A stretch of DNA of 64,000 nt. It comes from Blastomyces gilchristii SLH14081. Its lineage: Eukaryota > Ascomycota > Eurotiomycetes > Onygenales > Ajellomycetaceae. This document shows, piece by piece, positions 46,496 through 58,559 of this stretch. Numbering within the stretch: the stretch's first letter is position 1; every line of letters begins with the position of its first letter. The notes under the pieces were generated by a model. That model had not been told where the DNA came from. It saw only the letters and a list, made by a program, of their open reading frames with translations, and ran no database searches. Position numbers and translations under genes: made by a program. The stretch spans positions 1,530,470 through 1,594,469 of the forward strand of contig NW_003101678.1 of NCBI RefSeq assembly GCF_000003855.2, read 5' to 3'.

Positions 46496-46833
46496 TAGTA
46501 TGTATGCACTTCGTTATGGGGCTTGAGGAGTTTAGCGATGCGGCTTGCATCTACGGTATAACATATATGGTAAGGAACGCGGAACATAGAGAGACTGGAG
46601 GTAGTTCACAGACAAAGTACTCCCGTACTCCGTAATCAATCAAAGCATGCCGAGCTAGCTTCCATATTACCTGTTGTTGTTGTTGCGAGTAGGAAGGCCT
46701 AGGTCTAGAAGGAGTCAAATGACTTGCTTGATATGGGGATGCAGGGAATGAAGGAGGAGAGTTTGGGTAGTTAGCGGGGGAAGAGAATGATGAGCTCGAC
46801 ATTTGTTGGGCATAAAGAATACCTGCTCAATTC

Positions 46834-46939
<106 letters not shown>

Positions 46940-47212
46940 GACACTTTTGTAAACCCAATTCCCAGATATTCAATAATACAGAGTTCGCCGTATGCATGGC
47001 AGACGTGTGTTACTCCGTAGAGTGTATATAACTAGGTTACTTTACCTGTTCCCGAGTCTCGGGTCTTGCGCATCATCCGCATCGCATCCAAATCCAAGAG
47101 AGCCCAGGAGAGCCCAGGAGAGCCCAAGAACTCGCTCCCAGGGGACGAGGCGGGCAAAATCCCACACAGTCCCCGGCCCAGTCGCTGAGATTGATTCCTC
47201 ACTTCAATACCC

Positions 47213-47330
47213 TCATTACCCCCCGAATACCCCCAATTACCTCCCATTACCTCCATTACCTCCAATTACCTCCAATTACCTCCATATTACTTCCAATACC
47301 TCCCATTTACCTCTCCCATTAACCTCCCCA
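47213..47330. repeat. ATTACCTCC-type degenerate minisatellite
   Basis: About ten units of 9-13 nt built on ATTACCTCC(A), with small indels between copies. A (CCCAT)n pentanucleotide run follows at about 47383-47403. Confidence 0.8.
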
Positions 47331-49137
47331 TTGCTTGTCACCACCATCACCCATCCCATCACATGTTCTGTTCTGCTATTCCCATCCCATCCCATCCCAT
47401 CCCAAGCTGCCAACTGCTGCAACAACGCCCCCTTTTTCTTCTCCCTGAGCTTTCTTCTTCTCCTTCTTCTCCTTCTTCTTTTTCTTCCTTCACACCTCAA
47501 AGATCCTGTTTTGGCTCCGTTTTTGGTTTCCCCCTCGCGCTGTCTATCGCAAAGTGACCCCCCCCCCCCCCCTAGCCACATTCTAATACTATTCACATTG
47601 GGCATACAATACCAACTACGCTTTCTTTCCTACCCTTGGGGCAGATTAGGGGCCCTCCAAAAAAGGGGCCTCTAAAAACCTTCTTTCGGCCCTTTCCCGC
47701 GCAAAGGCCTAATCGAGAAATCATGTCACATAAATTGATCATGGAGTAAAAAAAATCAAAGTTGAAACTTCTGGAGTCCCCCCGGCCTTTTTCCTCAATG
47801 AAAAAGTTGTTGGATATACACCTTTATACTACCCTCTCCTTTTTCTCCCTCCCTCCCTTTTTTTTTCCCTCCCTCCCTTTTTTTTTTTTTCTCCCGCGGA
47901 ATCCCGGAGCCCCCTCCCCATCCCAAGGGGGACTCGCCCGGCCAGGCCGTGAAAAAAGGATCTTTTCTTCTTCCATTCTTTTAACCGGTTCCACCCCACC
48001 CCCCCCCCCCCCCGGCTCTTTTACCCGCCATTGCTCGACTCCTCTCTTCTCCTCCCTCTTGATCGCATATCGCCATCTTGCGCAAGGTTGGCTTCTACTC
48101 ATTACTATTCCCTTGCGGCCTGGACAATCTAATTTTTGGCCGTCACTTTGCCAATTGACCCGGCCTGACTTAAACAGGCCCGCTGCTGCTGCTGCTGCTG
48201 GTGGTGGTTAGGTCCAAGCGCTGCGATATTGGAGCCACCGATTCGCTTTGGAAAAAAAAGAAGAAAAGAAAATCAAGCGCTCCTTTTTGGAACTGTCAAT
48301 AAACCTCCAGCGCTTCCCATATATCAGGAACACTCTTCGCGATACTCTTCTTTTCGTCCTAACGAACCTTTTTGGGGTTTTCTCGCTTTGTCGCCGCCAT
48401 CCACGATGCTCTCCAACTACTACTACTCCTAATCAACACAACACATCCGGGTCCCGACCTGGCCGCCTTTTCGTCCCGTAATAACACACACAAAGTCCCC
48501 GTTTCGAATGACCTGAACCAGTCAGCCCTCTGGAATAAAACCCTGTCTTGATCCTTATCTCCCAGCTTGAGGGGCCCCTTATTATTACGATATCCACGAC
48601 TCCCCAGATTGGCGACACTGCAGAATCGATATTTCTTATTAATTAACACGACCAGACGTTTCTTTTTCTTTTGTTCAACCATAATCCATTGCCATTGCCA
48701 TTGCCATTACCGTTCCGTCTTTGGCCGTATTTCGAACCCGGGAAGCCCACCTGGATATTTTTCTTCCCCTTTTTTTTAACTTGTGCTGAGCAATGTACAT
48801 GTACAATTGAATTGAAGCCTTGCGACTTCTCGACCCCCACACCTTTATCGACGACCGCACTTCAGCATCTTTATATTAATCGTATCTTTTGCTATTTTGA
48901 GATGTGCATGGATTGAAAAAACGAGAACCACGAAATAACGCGACTACGATTTGAACTTTTGGGCGACCATATTCACTACTACTTTCGTTGAATAAGAATC
49001 TTTTTTATTCTGTCTATCCATTCAGCAATCGATTACCGATACATTCACGGTTTGTTTAGACGTCCATCGTCCTGGGGGAAAAAAACCTAAATAGATAAAC
49101 AAGATTTTAAAAAAAAAATTCAAAAAAGCTACAAACC

Positions 49138-51418
49138 ATGCCCTACAGACAGCCAGGGTTGTCCCGAACCCTACCTAAGGACTTCACGTTTTACACTGGC
49201 AATGAGCAAGCACGACCAAGGACTCCAGAGCAACATACCAAGGAGCTGACCATGCCGCCGCCACCTTCTCACCATTCTTCCTGCCGTTTCCGCAGACCTC
49301 GACTCACCATGGAAAACCAGCGCGAACTTTTCTGCTCACCAGATATTCCGTTGCCGTCAATCGAGCTATCTCACGATGCTTCGGCCTCTGTAGCGGACAT
49401 TTTCGACATGGCTGCCCCTCAACTTATAACTGATAATGCGCTACAAGTCCCCCCTAGAGGTAGGGTCGATCCCAGAACGCCTCCAGCTCAAATCAGGGGT
49501 ACCCCCGTTGACGAAAGGCCTTGCTGGACTTATGGCGATGCTGATCCCATACAACGACCATCATCTGCTTGTTCCAATTTCTCGGATTCTTCTGCTGCGT
49601 CGTCGACATCCTATATCTCGCACCCGTCTATGGGGGAAAGCTGTACGAGCCCTGAAAGCGAAATCCAGGACCCTTTCCTCTCGTATCCCATCACTAGTGA
49701 CGCCAAACAAGAACCAGAGACTCCTTCCAAGCCAAGTAATGTGCAGGAGAAACCTGGCAGAATAGCAACAACTGGACCGAAATGGACTGCTGAGATGGAC
49801 AACCATCTGTGGAATTCGTATCAGATATATCTGCAAGACCCCAGAATCACCCCGTTCAAAATGGTTCCGGGGAGCGTGCCGCCTTTGGGAGTCTCCCATC
49901 GTGTTGCTCGTGAAGCCAGGAAAGCTTGGTTCAGGTCAAAAAATAGACAGAAGAATGGTGGCCCTTCAACCGTAACCTCAGCCTCTGTTCCTGTTATACA
50001 TGCGGAAGACGTTTGTGGGGATGGAAATAAACAACGAGCAACCGACGATTCTGCGATACGAAGTGGAAGTACGACGCCAACTGCCAGTACCGCAGCTCCC
50101 AAGCCAACCTGGCCTAGGTCGGACTCCTCTACTAGAAGACGCTTAAAGGAGCTCTGCAAACGGAAATTTTCAATCGCGCCCCATTATCAACGACTGCTTC
50201 AATCTCGTAGTCCGTCTCCTTTCATGGAAACGTTCCAGATCGACTGCTAGGACTCCTTACATAGGGGTATCTCATAGAAGAGCTGCCTCTTTCGCGACTC
50301 GAGATCTTGGAGTATCGTTGGTGTCCAGCTCTCTGCCAACTCAGGTCGCGGAATTGGGACCTCCAGTGAACGATCTGGTCGGTAACAGCTCAGAAAATGA
50401 TTGGTTTAATAACATTTCAGGTGAACACGAACTACCACCCCTGAGCTCTCAAAATCGCCACAGTGACCCATCATCATCGCTCGACCACTACTACCACAGC
50501 AAAACAACCCGCGCCCTTTCCAACCCAATCCCTCGCCTCGGATCTCCATTTATGTACCATACCTGGGGTCCTGGCAGCTCCCGTCGCCGTCTCCGTTCCG
50601 TCACACCAGCCAGCCAGTGCGAGACAATCCACACAGCCAGCTTAAAAACCCGATCGCCGGGCGCCCGCATTGACCCGCTCGGGAACGCTCACAAGCGGCG
50701 AGCCCTGCACCAGTTGGAAGACGAGTTGGACTCGAGCGGTGGCAGTCTCCAACGTCCCTTCCCAGATCTCATCCGGCAACCTAGATACAATGATATTATT
50801 GGCCAGAGGCGCATTCGCGTGCGGAACAGAGGTGTCACGACGGGCGCAATTGGTGGTTCAAGAGGACGATTGGATCAGCTTTTCAACCCTCCAGCTCCAT
50901 TTTCGGCGTTTTCTGGGACTTCTTCTACTTCGATTTATACTGCTACGGATACGGCTGCGGCGACAACGGTTACGACTGGTGCTAGAGAAGGCGCCAGTGA
51001 CAGACAAGAAGCACAGAAACAGGATAATAATATTAATCATAATATTAGTACTATTGACCACCATTTGCGACTGGGCGATGATATTAAGCGTCTCGGCTCC
51101 CCGTTCCACTCTGACCCTTTCACCAAGTACTTTAACAAAAGACGTCATATGCCATCCCACTCCCCCCGTCATGCACCCTCGCTCTCCGATCCATTTATCT
51201 CAACTTCCTTCGCCAACATGCTCTCTGCTACCGCCAGGGAACGAGAACGTTACCATCCCATGTCGATGTCGAATTATCAGGAACCGCCCAGTGAGAGCAC
51301 TATGACCACTCCCCGCGCGTACTACGACACAGACAAGGAAGGGAAGGAAGGCGTGGGTGCTGGTGTAGCGGATGGCGAGGTAGTGAAACTTGATACGCCT
51401 AACACGCCGTTCTCATAG
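49138..51418 (+). CDS. Unrecognised conserved-looking fungal protein, probably nuclear; two frame blocks
   Basis: Block 1 (49138-50250) codes 370 residues. They hold a Ser/Pro-rich, disordered N-terminus and a compact segment at about 219-275 (GPKWTAEMDNHLWNSYQIYLQD...ITPFKMVPGS, then GVSHRVAREARKAW). The latter looks like a helical, Myb/SANT-like DNA-binding unit with Trp and basic residues. Block 2 runs from about 50277 (AASFATRDLGVSL) to the stop at 51418. It is Ser/Arg-rich with repeated GSPF motifs (LGSPFMYHTWGPGSSRRRL; LGSPFHSDPF). The blocks are offset by one base. A short intron, for instance 50231-50276 with a weak GTTCCA donor or about 50204-50261 with GTAGTC, would join them; otherwise a frameshift separates them. 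The gene has a 6-kb upstream desert and no close neighbour. A regulatory role is inference, and I assign no name. Confidence 0.6.
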
Positions 51419-54004
51419 CGCCTCCTTTTCCATTCCTTTTCCGAATCTCCCCATGCGCGCTAGAAAAATTCATCTTCGATTCAGTGGACATTTTGTTTTA
51501 TGAAAAAAAAAAAGATGCTTTTTTTTACTGCTCTTCTGTACGAAAACGATGACGACAATACGACAACGACTATGAAAACGACAATGACAACGAAAACGAA
51601 AACAAAGGAGTCTATACATAAAGACATAAATCTCTTTTTATGAATTTTTTTTCATGACCGGCGACGACTTGTGAAAAAAATCATGTGAATGCACATTTCC
51701 TTATCTTTGTTCTCTATCTTTTCTCCTTTCTTTTCAAACTTTAACATTACCTTCTTTACATTATTTCCTTTTTTCTCTTTGCCTCTATTTGTTCTGAATA
51801 TATCTATTTTGCCCATATTGGGATATATCTGGGGACTTAAATTGGTTTTTTTCTAGTATGTTTCGCGGTTGGAATATGTCTGCCTGCCTACGTATCTATC
51901 TACTTACCAGATCCCGACTGCATTCCTGCGCCTGCAATGATGCTCGTAGGAACAACGCTTTTGCTCCGGGCGGATATGAGGAGGATTTGATCCTAGGACG
52001 ACTGGAAACGCGACTTCGATACCGTACCGAACAATTTGCGAAGCTTGATTCCCATTACTCACCTCTTTATACAACCTTGCCTAAGACTAAGAGGGGACAC
52101 AAGGGGAGATACGGACGAAACAGCTTGAATTCGAAAACAATTCCACCTCCGACAGAAACACAAAACCTACACCGCGAACAGCAAAGCAACAATACGTTGT
52201 AATTGTCCTTCCTCACCTCACTCACTATCTTCACGCTTTTCACTTTATTTCCTTAACTGCCTTCTGTTTGGATTTATATCCTCCGCTACCCAAATCAAGA
52301 CTTAGCCCTACTACTTGCCACCTTTCCCAACCATGGACGATCGATCGATGTACATGACGGATGGAGTCGACGGAAAAAAAAAAAAAGAAAGAAAATTAAA
52401 TATAAATATCGCGCTGAGCAAACACAACAAAACGTCGACTCCATCTTAGGCAGAACGAAGATCATGGGATGGATGAGATGGGATGGATGAGATGGGATGC
52501 GTTTGGGGCTATCTTGTGGGGGTTATCCGGGACATTTCAAGTCTCCAATCTTCAACAAGACTCTCACTCTTTTTTTCTTTTCTCCTTTTTATACTTTCTA
52601 TTTTGACTATTTATGTACCAAATGGGCTCATGCAACAAAGCCAATGAAACAAATGAATGAATGAATGAACAACTGCAACATAAATGATATGAACAACAAT
52701 ATGAAAAAAAAAAAAAAAGAAAAAAAAAGAAAAAGAAAAAAGCCAAAAAAACAAAGAAAGAAAGAAATAGAATGATGAATAAAACAAGAGAGGAAATAAA
52801 CACTGTTGATGTTCTGAAATAAAGGTCTTTTTTCTTTTTATTTTGATATTTTTGTTTCATCTTCATCTTCATTTCAATTTTCAATTTTCATTTCATTTCA
52901 TTTTTTTATTTTTTTTAACATACATAGTTAACTATTACTTTTTATATAACAAATGACTGACTAACTAACTGATCTATTTTTGAGAGCTCTTACTTGCTGC
53001 TAGCTATCTATTCTATTCACCATTTTTTTTTTTTTTTTTTTTTTTTTTCCTTCTCTTGTTCTTCGTTCTTTCTGTCTTCGATCTTGTTCCTGCTTCTACA
53101 TATGTATGTACATGTACTTACATATGCTGTATGTAAACCATGCGTGCTCCGCTGTGTTTGGTTTTGCTTTGAGACCTATTTTTCCCCTTCTCACATAATT
53201 GATGTATACTGTACCTGAATAACAGAAGGCATAAGATCCTGTAGAAACATAGTGAATAATAACACAGTCAGATTTAACTGGAAATTTTTGCATGTAGGAA
53301 TGCTCATTATTATTTATTTATTTATTTATTTACAGGAAATAGAAGACAGGAAAATGAAGAAGAAGGGGGGGGGGGGGGGGGGGGGGGTTCTTTTTTTGTC
53401 CTTCCCCAAAAAACTCTCCCTCTCTTGTCCCAAAAAAAAAAAGGAAAGGGGGGGTGTGGTATTCTAGGAATGCCAGCGTGTGCCACTCACTACCCACCAC
53501 CACCCCCTCTCAACTCATTCTCGCGGGAGCAGTTTTGTAGTATGTACTATACAATGTGTACATGTAGAGCACATACACAGGGTGGTCAAGTAGCACACAG
53601 AAGATGGGGAAAACCCCCGGGGAAGTGGTTGTTTGTTGTTGTTGGGGGTGGTTGTAGGAGTGTAAAAATAAGCAAATAAGAGTTTCGGTTGAGTTATAGA
53701 TTTGAAGGAAGCGGGAGGGAGGAGCCCGAGTCCGGACACGAGAAACGATAACCCGGAGGAGACGACAGGATCGAGATCAGACAGATCACAGGCTGGCTGG
53801 TGAACAAAGGAAACAAAGCACAGCACGGCCACGAGCTGCTCTTCTGTCATCGTTGCTGGGAGTTTGACCCAAAAAAAAAAAAAAAACCAAACTAAAAAAA
53901 AGACGGCTCCAAGGTTCCACGCACGGTAGATCGTCTAGGCCAGCCAGGTACAGAAGCTTACTCCCAGACAGATCCTTGGAAGCATGGAAACCTTCGACCT
54001 CCAT
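51419..54004. other. Intergenic, low-complexity 3' flanks
   Basis: About 2.6 kb between converging genes. Features are a degenerate ACGACAAY/GAAAAC purine-rich run (51540-51607), two GGGATGGATGA-type copies (52467-52498), poly-A and poly-T runs (52705-52740, 53022-53048), a G23 tract (53365-53387) and A-runs (53870-53886). The 114-codon ORF at 51858-52202 lacks motifs and is more likely 3' UTR. Confidence 0.45.
53365..53387. repeat. G23 homopolymer
   Basis: A run of 23 G inside intergenic DNA; such tracts are prone to length error and can form quadruplexes. Confidence 0.9.
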
Positions 54005-57000
54005 TTACTTGGCAATCATCCTCTCCAGCTTCGCTAACTGGGCCTGTAACCCCTTCCTCTCCGCATTAGCCACAAGCCAACCCTCCATCTTCTCCCGAAT
54101 ATACCTCATCGAATTAAGAACCGGCAGCGTAGGGCCAGTGTGACCACCACCACCATCCTCCGCATCGATATCCGAGCTTGGCGGCGAGGGAATCCCTTTC
54201 TCCATCTGCACCCACTTATCGCCTTGGGGATTTAGACATAAATCAAAGGTCTCAGCCCAGATCTCCCGCTCCCAGTATCGCTTCAGAGACTCCTTGATTC
54301 GATATGCCTTTTTGGCTCCGAGACCCGTTCTCCCGGCGTCGGACATGCCTAGTCCAAAGTCACCATCTCCTGACCTGCGGCTGCCAGTACTTCCATTCTC
54401 TCCACCCGAGGCTCGACTAGAAGTAGCAGGTGCAACCTCCATGTACTTGCCGAACAATAGAATATGAATGACACCTGCGAGCCCGTACATATCGACCTGG
54501 TACGTCCAGGGCCGGCATTCCCGCATCTCGGAACACTCGTGTGCACCGATTTTCCAATCAGCAATAAACTGCACGTTTTTCGGGAAGACCTGCATGTCAA
54601 CGCCACGGCCAAAGTCAATCAAGGTTAGCCCCTTATTTCTCCAGCCACCTGCGCCTGTCGGGGAATAGCCCGCCTGGGCGTCCAAATCGGACTCGTCAGT
54701 TAGGCGGGACACAGGGGAATTGAAACGTTCGTCTAATCTGATAAGGCAGTTGTCCGCTTTCAGATCGCCGTGGAGAATACCGCAGGCATGTAGGGCTTCT
54801 ATGGTACGGAATAATTCCACAGCGAAAAACATAACAACAATCTCATCGAGCCCTTGTTCCGTTGGCACAGGGGAGTTATTGTTTGACAGCGTTAATAAGG
54901 TCAATCACCCGTCCCTTGGTTTGGTAATCTTCCACAAGATAACCCCTCGTCTTTGAAGATATGCATCTCATGTGCTTGTATGATGCTGTCCGTAACCCGG
55001 CTATAGGTGGGAGATGAACCGATGCGTGCATGCACGATTCGGAGCATATAAAACTCCCAAGCAGAAGGTGATTCCGACTCCACCTTGATTGCCTCCAAGC
55101 CTCGTCGTTCAGCATCCCGTCGAGACTTAAATAAGGGGCTCACACTCGCAGAAATTCGACGATGATTATTCGCAGTTATGGTGCCATTTTCTTTCTCAGA
55201 ATCCGAAGTGAGAGTGTCTGGCGAATCAACGCTTTCAACCAGGTATACAGGAGCGAAGCCACCTTCCCCTAGCTCCTGATTGATAGCGTAGCTCCGGTTT
55301 GCCCCTGTAAAACAGAGAACCGGCGGTGTTAGAGCTGGGCGGTCGGCTCCGCTACCCTTAGGCTGTTTCGAGACACTTTTGATGTATTTGCGAATATCGG
55401 AAGCGCGGCCTGCTCTTTGGCTTCCATGATCATAGTAACCCGGATATGTGTGAAGAGACGGGTAGATATTCTTGAGGATCTTCTCTCTAATTTCCGGGTC
55501 GATCGGATTGCATTGGGATTCTTCGATGATAAGCTGCGATTTGTGTGGGTACTTGGCCTTCTTTGGTGAACGTTTCATCTTTTTCGCGAGGCGGCTCGGA
55601 GAACTCTCCTCAGGCAAGGACGAAAAGACGGTGTCGTTCGACTGGGTAAGCTCATGGAATGGGCTACTCAAGAGCAGGTCATCCATCTCTGGGATCATAG
55701 GGGTTGAGGGCACCGCTTTTCTCGAGGGAGTCTTCGTATTCGCAAACATTTTGCCTTTGAATGTTGTCGATCCAAGTGATGACTCCGTCATTTCCACAAT
55801 TGGGGTCATAAATGGCAGTCTGTTCTGGGCCACTATCGTAGCGTCGCGGTAAGGGCCTAAAGGGGCATTGTAATCTTCTGGAGGAACAGGCACAAACCTA
55901 CTTTTGGTTTGAGACATTCCGGCTGCTGGAGTGGACATGTCGTTCATGGCAGGGTTCGTTAAAGAGGAATCATGATGAGTTATGCCTGTTAAGGATTCAA
56001 CATCTAGAGTGTGTGGTTGTGTTATATCTTGGCCTTGTCCATTGCTTCCTTCAGGGTAGAGACTTGGGACATGTCGACTGGCAGTGAATTCTGTCCAATC
56101 ACCTACACCAATACTTTCAGCATGCGTCTCATCCTGCTCGAAATGACTGTCCTGTCTTGTCTTTCGGAAGCCAGTTGTCTCGTCCTCTCCAAACTCGCTG
56201 GTTGTTCCGGATATCCTGCCTGTACATGTGCTCTCCCCGGCACTCGTGTAGTCATCGTCCTCATAGTCGCTCCCACAAAGGCTCTCTGCAAGATCCCTTT
56301 GCCTTTCTGATTTAAGCGGCTGGTTGAAAATACTGTATATTTCATCTGTGGCAGCTCGAGTATGGAACGTCATGGTGGGTTCTGACGCATTTCTGCGTTT
56401 TAGTTTGGGGCCAGTCGGCGATTCCAGGTTGGTTTTGACTGTATTTTGTGATCAGTTCATCCGCATATGTTAAGAAAACACAACTATTTTAAACTATGAA
56501 AGGAATAACACAACAAAACGTACCTGTTTGCGTCTCCCCTTTAATTTCGCGAACTTTTAGACGTCTCGATTTCGATCCTTTCCCATCACGGTTAACTTCC
56601 ACACCTTGGGGGTCCCCTGGTTGCGGGGACTGTTCATGTATTACAAGCTTGTCCTTCAATTGTGTTGACATGTTCTTAGCCATTCCATCTTCTCCATGCC
56701 CGTAGGTAGGCGGATCTCTGTATGGGACATTGGTAGATATCTCCTTCAACGGCTCTATTTCTTGCTTCGACCAATCTTTGTCCATCCATCCCCGGCTGAA
56801 TGCTCGTAGCTCTTCAAGACTCATTTCAACGAGCGGATTTTCGGGGTCAGGGTATATAGCTTCAAGGTTGACATACACTCGTTCAACTTTACCAGTTCTG
56901 GGATTGGTTGATTCCTTCTCATTGCGAGGAAGCGGTATATTGTTTACTATTATTGCTTGTGGGTGTCCTGATAAGGACGGTGATGTAAATATCTGAAATA

Positions 57001-58125
57001 CACAGAAAAAACCGAAGAAAAACGTCATAGGTTTACATGTCAGAAATTAGTCCTGTGGTCGTAAATATGGGACATCAGATATGCGTTTGAGTAATGGGGA
57101 ATTCAAAAAAAAAAAAATACGTGACTTACCTTATCCTTAAACACCGTCATCTTTGGTCCTGTTCCAACCCGCTTTCCTGCTTTCAAAGTTTCTCCTACCC
57201 AAGGCTTCACCTCCACTGTATTCTCCTTCCTGCGATCTTGAAGTGACCCGATACTCTCCCAACCTTTGGTTTCACTACCGGCCAGCGGTTTTCCACCATC
57301 CTGCGCGCTGTCAGCGTCAGAGAAAATCGACATCTTTGGCTTCCCCGATCTCTTTGCTGTCGGCCCTCTGGCAACTGTTGGCGCTGGGGCTTGGGGATCA
57401 ACAGGAGACGGCGTAGCAGAAGAGAAGGGGTCAATTTTCGCTGCCAACGCTGGCCTCACTTTGGGCAAGGCAGGTGAAGATGGTCCGTCCGAGGCCCTTG
57501 GCTGCTGTTCAAGACGGGCTCGAAATTCACTGAATTTTCGTAGCAATCGTTCAGTAGGCCGCGCCTCTCGCTGTAGCCCTAGTTGATAAACCTCCTTCGC
57601 CTGGGTAAACCTCCCAGCGCCTTCTAACCAGGAAGCAAACTCTTCGTAAAATAAGGCAAGTCCCTCTCCAATACCGTGTCGTGCCATAAATGCAAATGTC
57701 TCGCGTGGTGCGTCGGAGAAAAGTCGAATATAATGTAGCCAAAGCCTTAGATATCGTGGGTCATTCTTATAATGGGCGGACGGCAAGAATGCCTTTGTTG
57801 CCCGCTCTAGTAGCGGTAAAAGGCCAGACTGTGGCGTAGCCTGTGCTGATGGGTATGCATCCAAAGTCCACTTGACGTAGCGGTCATATATATCTAGCGG
57901 ATCGTCAGATTCTGCGATAGATTGAAGCTCGAGTTCGTATTCTCTCCGGATTGCGTCGTTGAAAGTTCTCGTCTCGTTCAATCCCGGTGACGACGTAGCG
58001 CCGCCACCAGGGCCGCCGGAAAGAACTGCAGCAAGCGCCCTCGCTGACCGTCCACCTGGGAGGGATTGAACATTTTCCTTTTGTGCCTCAATTAAGTCGA
58101 AGTCGATCAAATCCCCCGGCGCCAT
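54005..58125 (-). CDS. BUB1: MAD-BUB-type spindle checkpoint kinase (Bub1/Mad3 combined), with two apparent frameshifts
   Basis: Exons 57130-58125, 56524-56992 and 54005-56438 on the minus strand (donors GTAAGT and GTACGT) give about 1,298 residues if the two frame breaks are ignored. KEN box 1 is at 16-18. The Mad3/Bub1 TPR-like domain spans about 50-190 (NDPRYLRLWLHYIRLF, ALFYEEFASWLEGAGRFTQAKEVYQLGL). KEN box 2 is at 300-302. A GLEBS-like Bub3-binding segment ends MSLEELRA at 389-396. The kinase domain runs from about 865 with loop LGEGGFAPVYLVE, AIK lysine near 938, catalytic HGDLKADN near 1047 and DFG (LIDFGRGVDM) near 1095. Within it the frame breaks twice: after FKDEG (near 54945) and after LINAVK (near 54880), each by one extra base. 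The residues on both sides stay family-like. The protein acts at kinetochores to delay anaphase. Confidence 0.85.
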
Positions 58126-58559
58126 TGTGGATTTGGGGCGGTAATGGGAGCAACTGGGCGGTCATGCAAGGTCAAGAATACAAGGAAAGTGAGGAACCTG
58201 ATCGTTAGTATGGCATTCGTTGAACTAGAGGGGTCAAATGGCGAGGAGCTGTCTGTTGGATGTCGAAAACTATCTTCTCGACCGTTTTTTTTTGCTGGGT
58301 GTTGTTGATTCGTCAACAAATGATTGTCGACCGCTGTTGCCGTGGTAACAGCCACGTGAACACAATGAGTCAGTTCTTAGCTAATCATTTCGCTCCGGAT
58401 TATCTCAGTAAACTCAGCCACTCCACTCCAAGCTAACTCAATCCGAACTACTGCTACTTTCTGCCAAGTCCTGCTAATATCTGAGTCAATCAACTGTCAC
58501 AGCCTCACAGGGCTTATACTAAACCTAAATGAGACATTCTCAGTAAACTCTTCACAGAG
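58126..58559. other. BUB1 promoter side and boundary to the right AT-rich arm
   Basis: 434 nt. Normal composition holds to about 58540, after which CC, GG and CG disappear abruptly. The stretch 58440-58510 contains a motif related to a repeat in the AT-rich arm (see findings). Confidence 0.5.

Noticed and set aside
46992..47675. 227-codon plus ORF
   Set aside because: Composed of C/T-rich simple repeats read as Pro/Leu/Ser; no family pattern.
47762..48211. 149-codon plus ORF
   Set aside because: Low-complexity Pro/Phe/Ser sequence from pyrimidine runs and a poly-C tract.
51858..52202. 114-codon plus ORF
   Set aside because: No motif and no splice signals; position suits the 3' UTR of the upstream gene.
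52564..52884. 106-codon minus ORF
   Set aside because: Phe/Leu/Ser-rich translation of A-rich repeats; not a credible membrane protein gene.
54005..54904. Separate small kinase gene downstream of a kinase-less BUB1
   Set aside because: The two frames and the short linking frame (YLVEDYQ...) together give one continuous kinase domain, so one gene with frameshifts explains it better.
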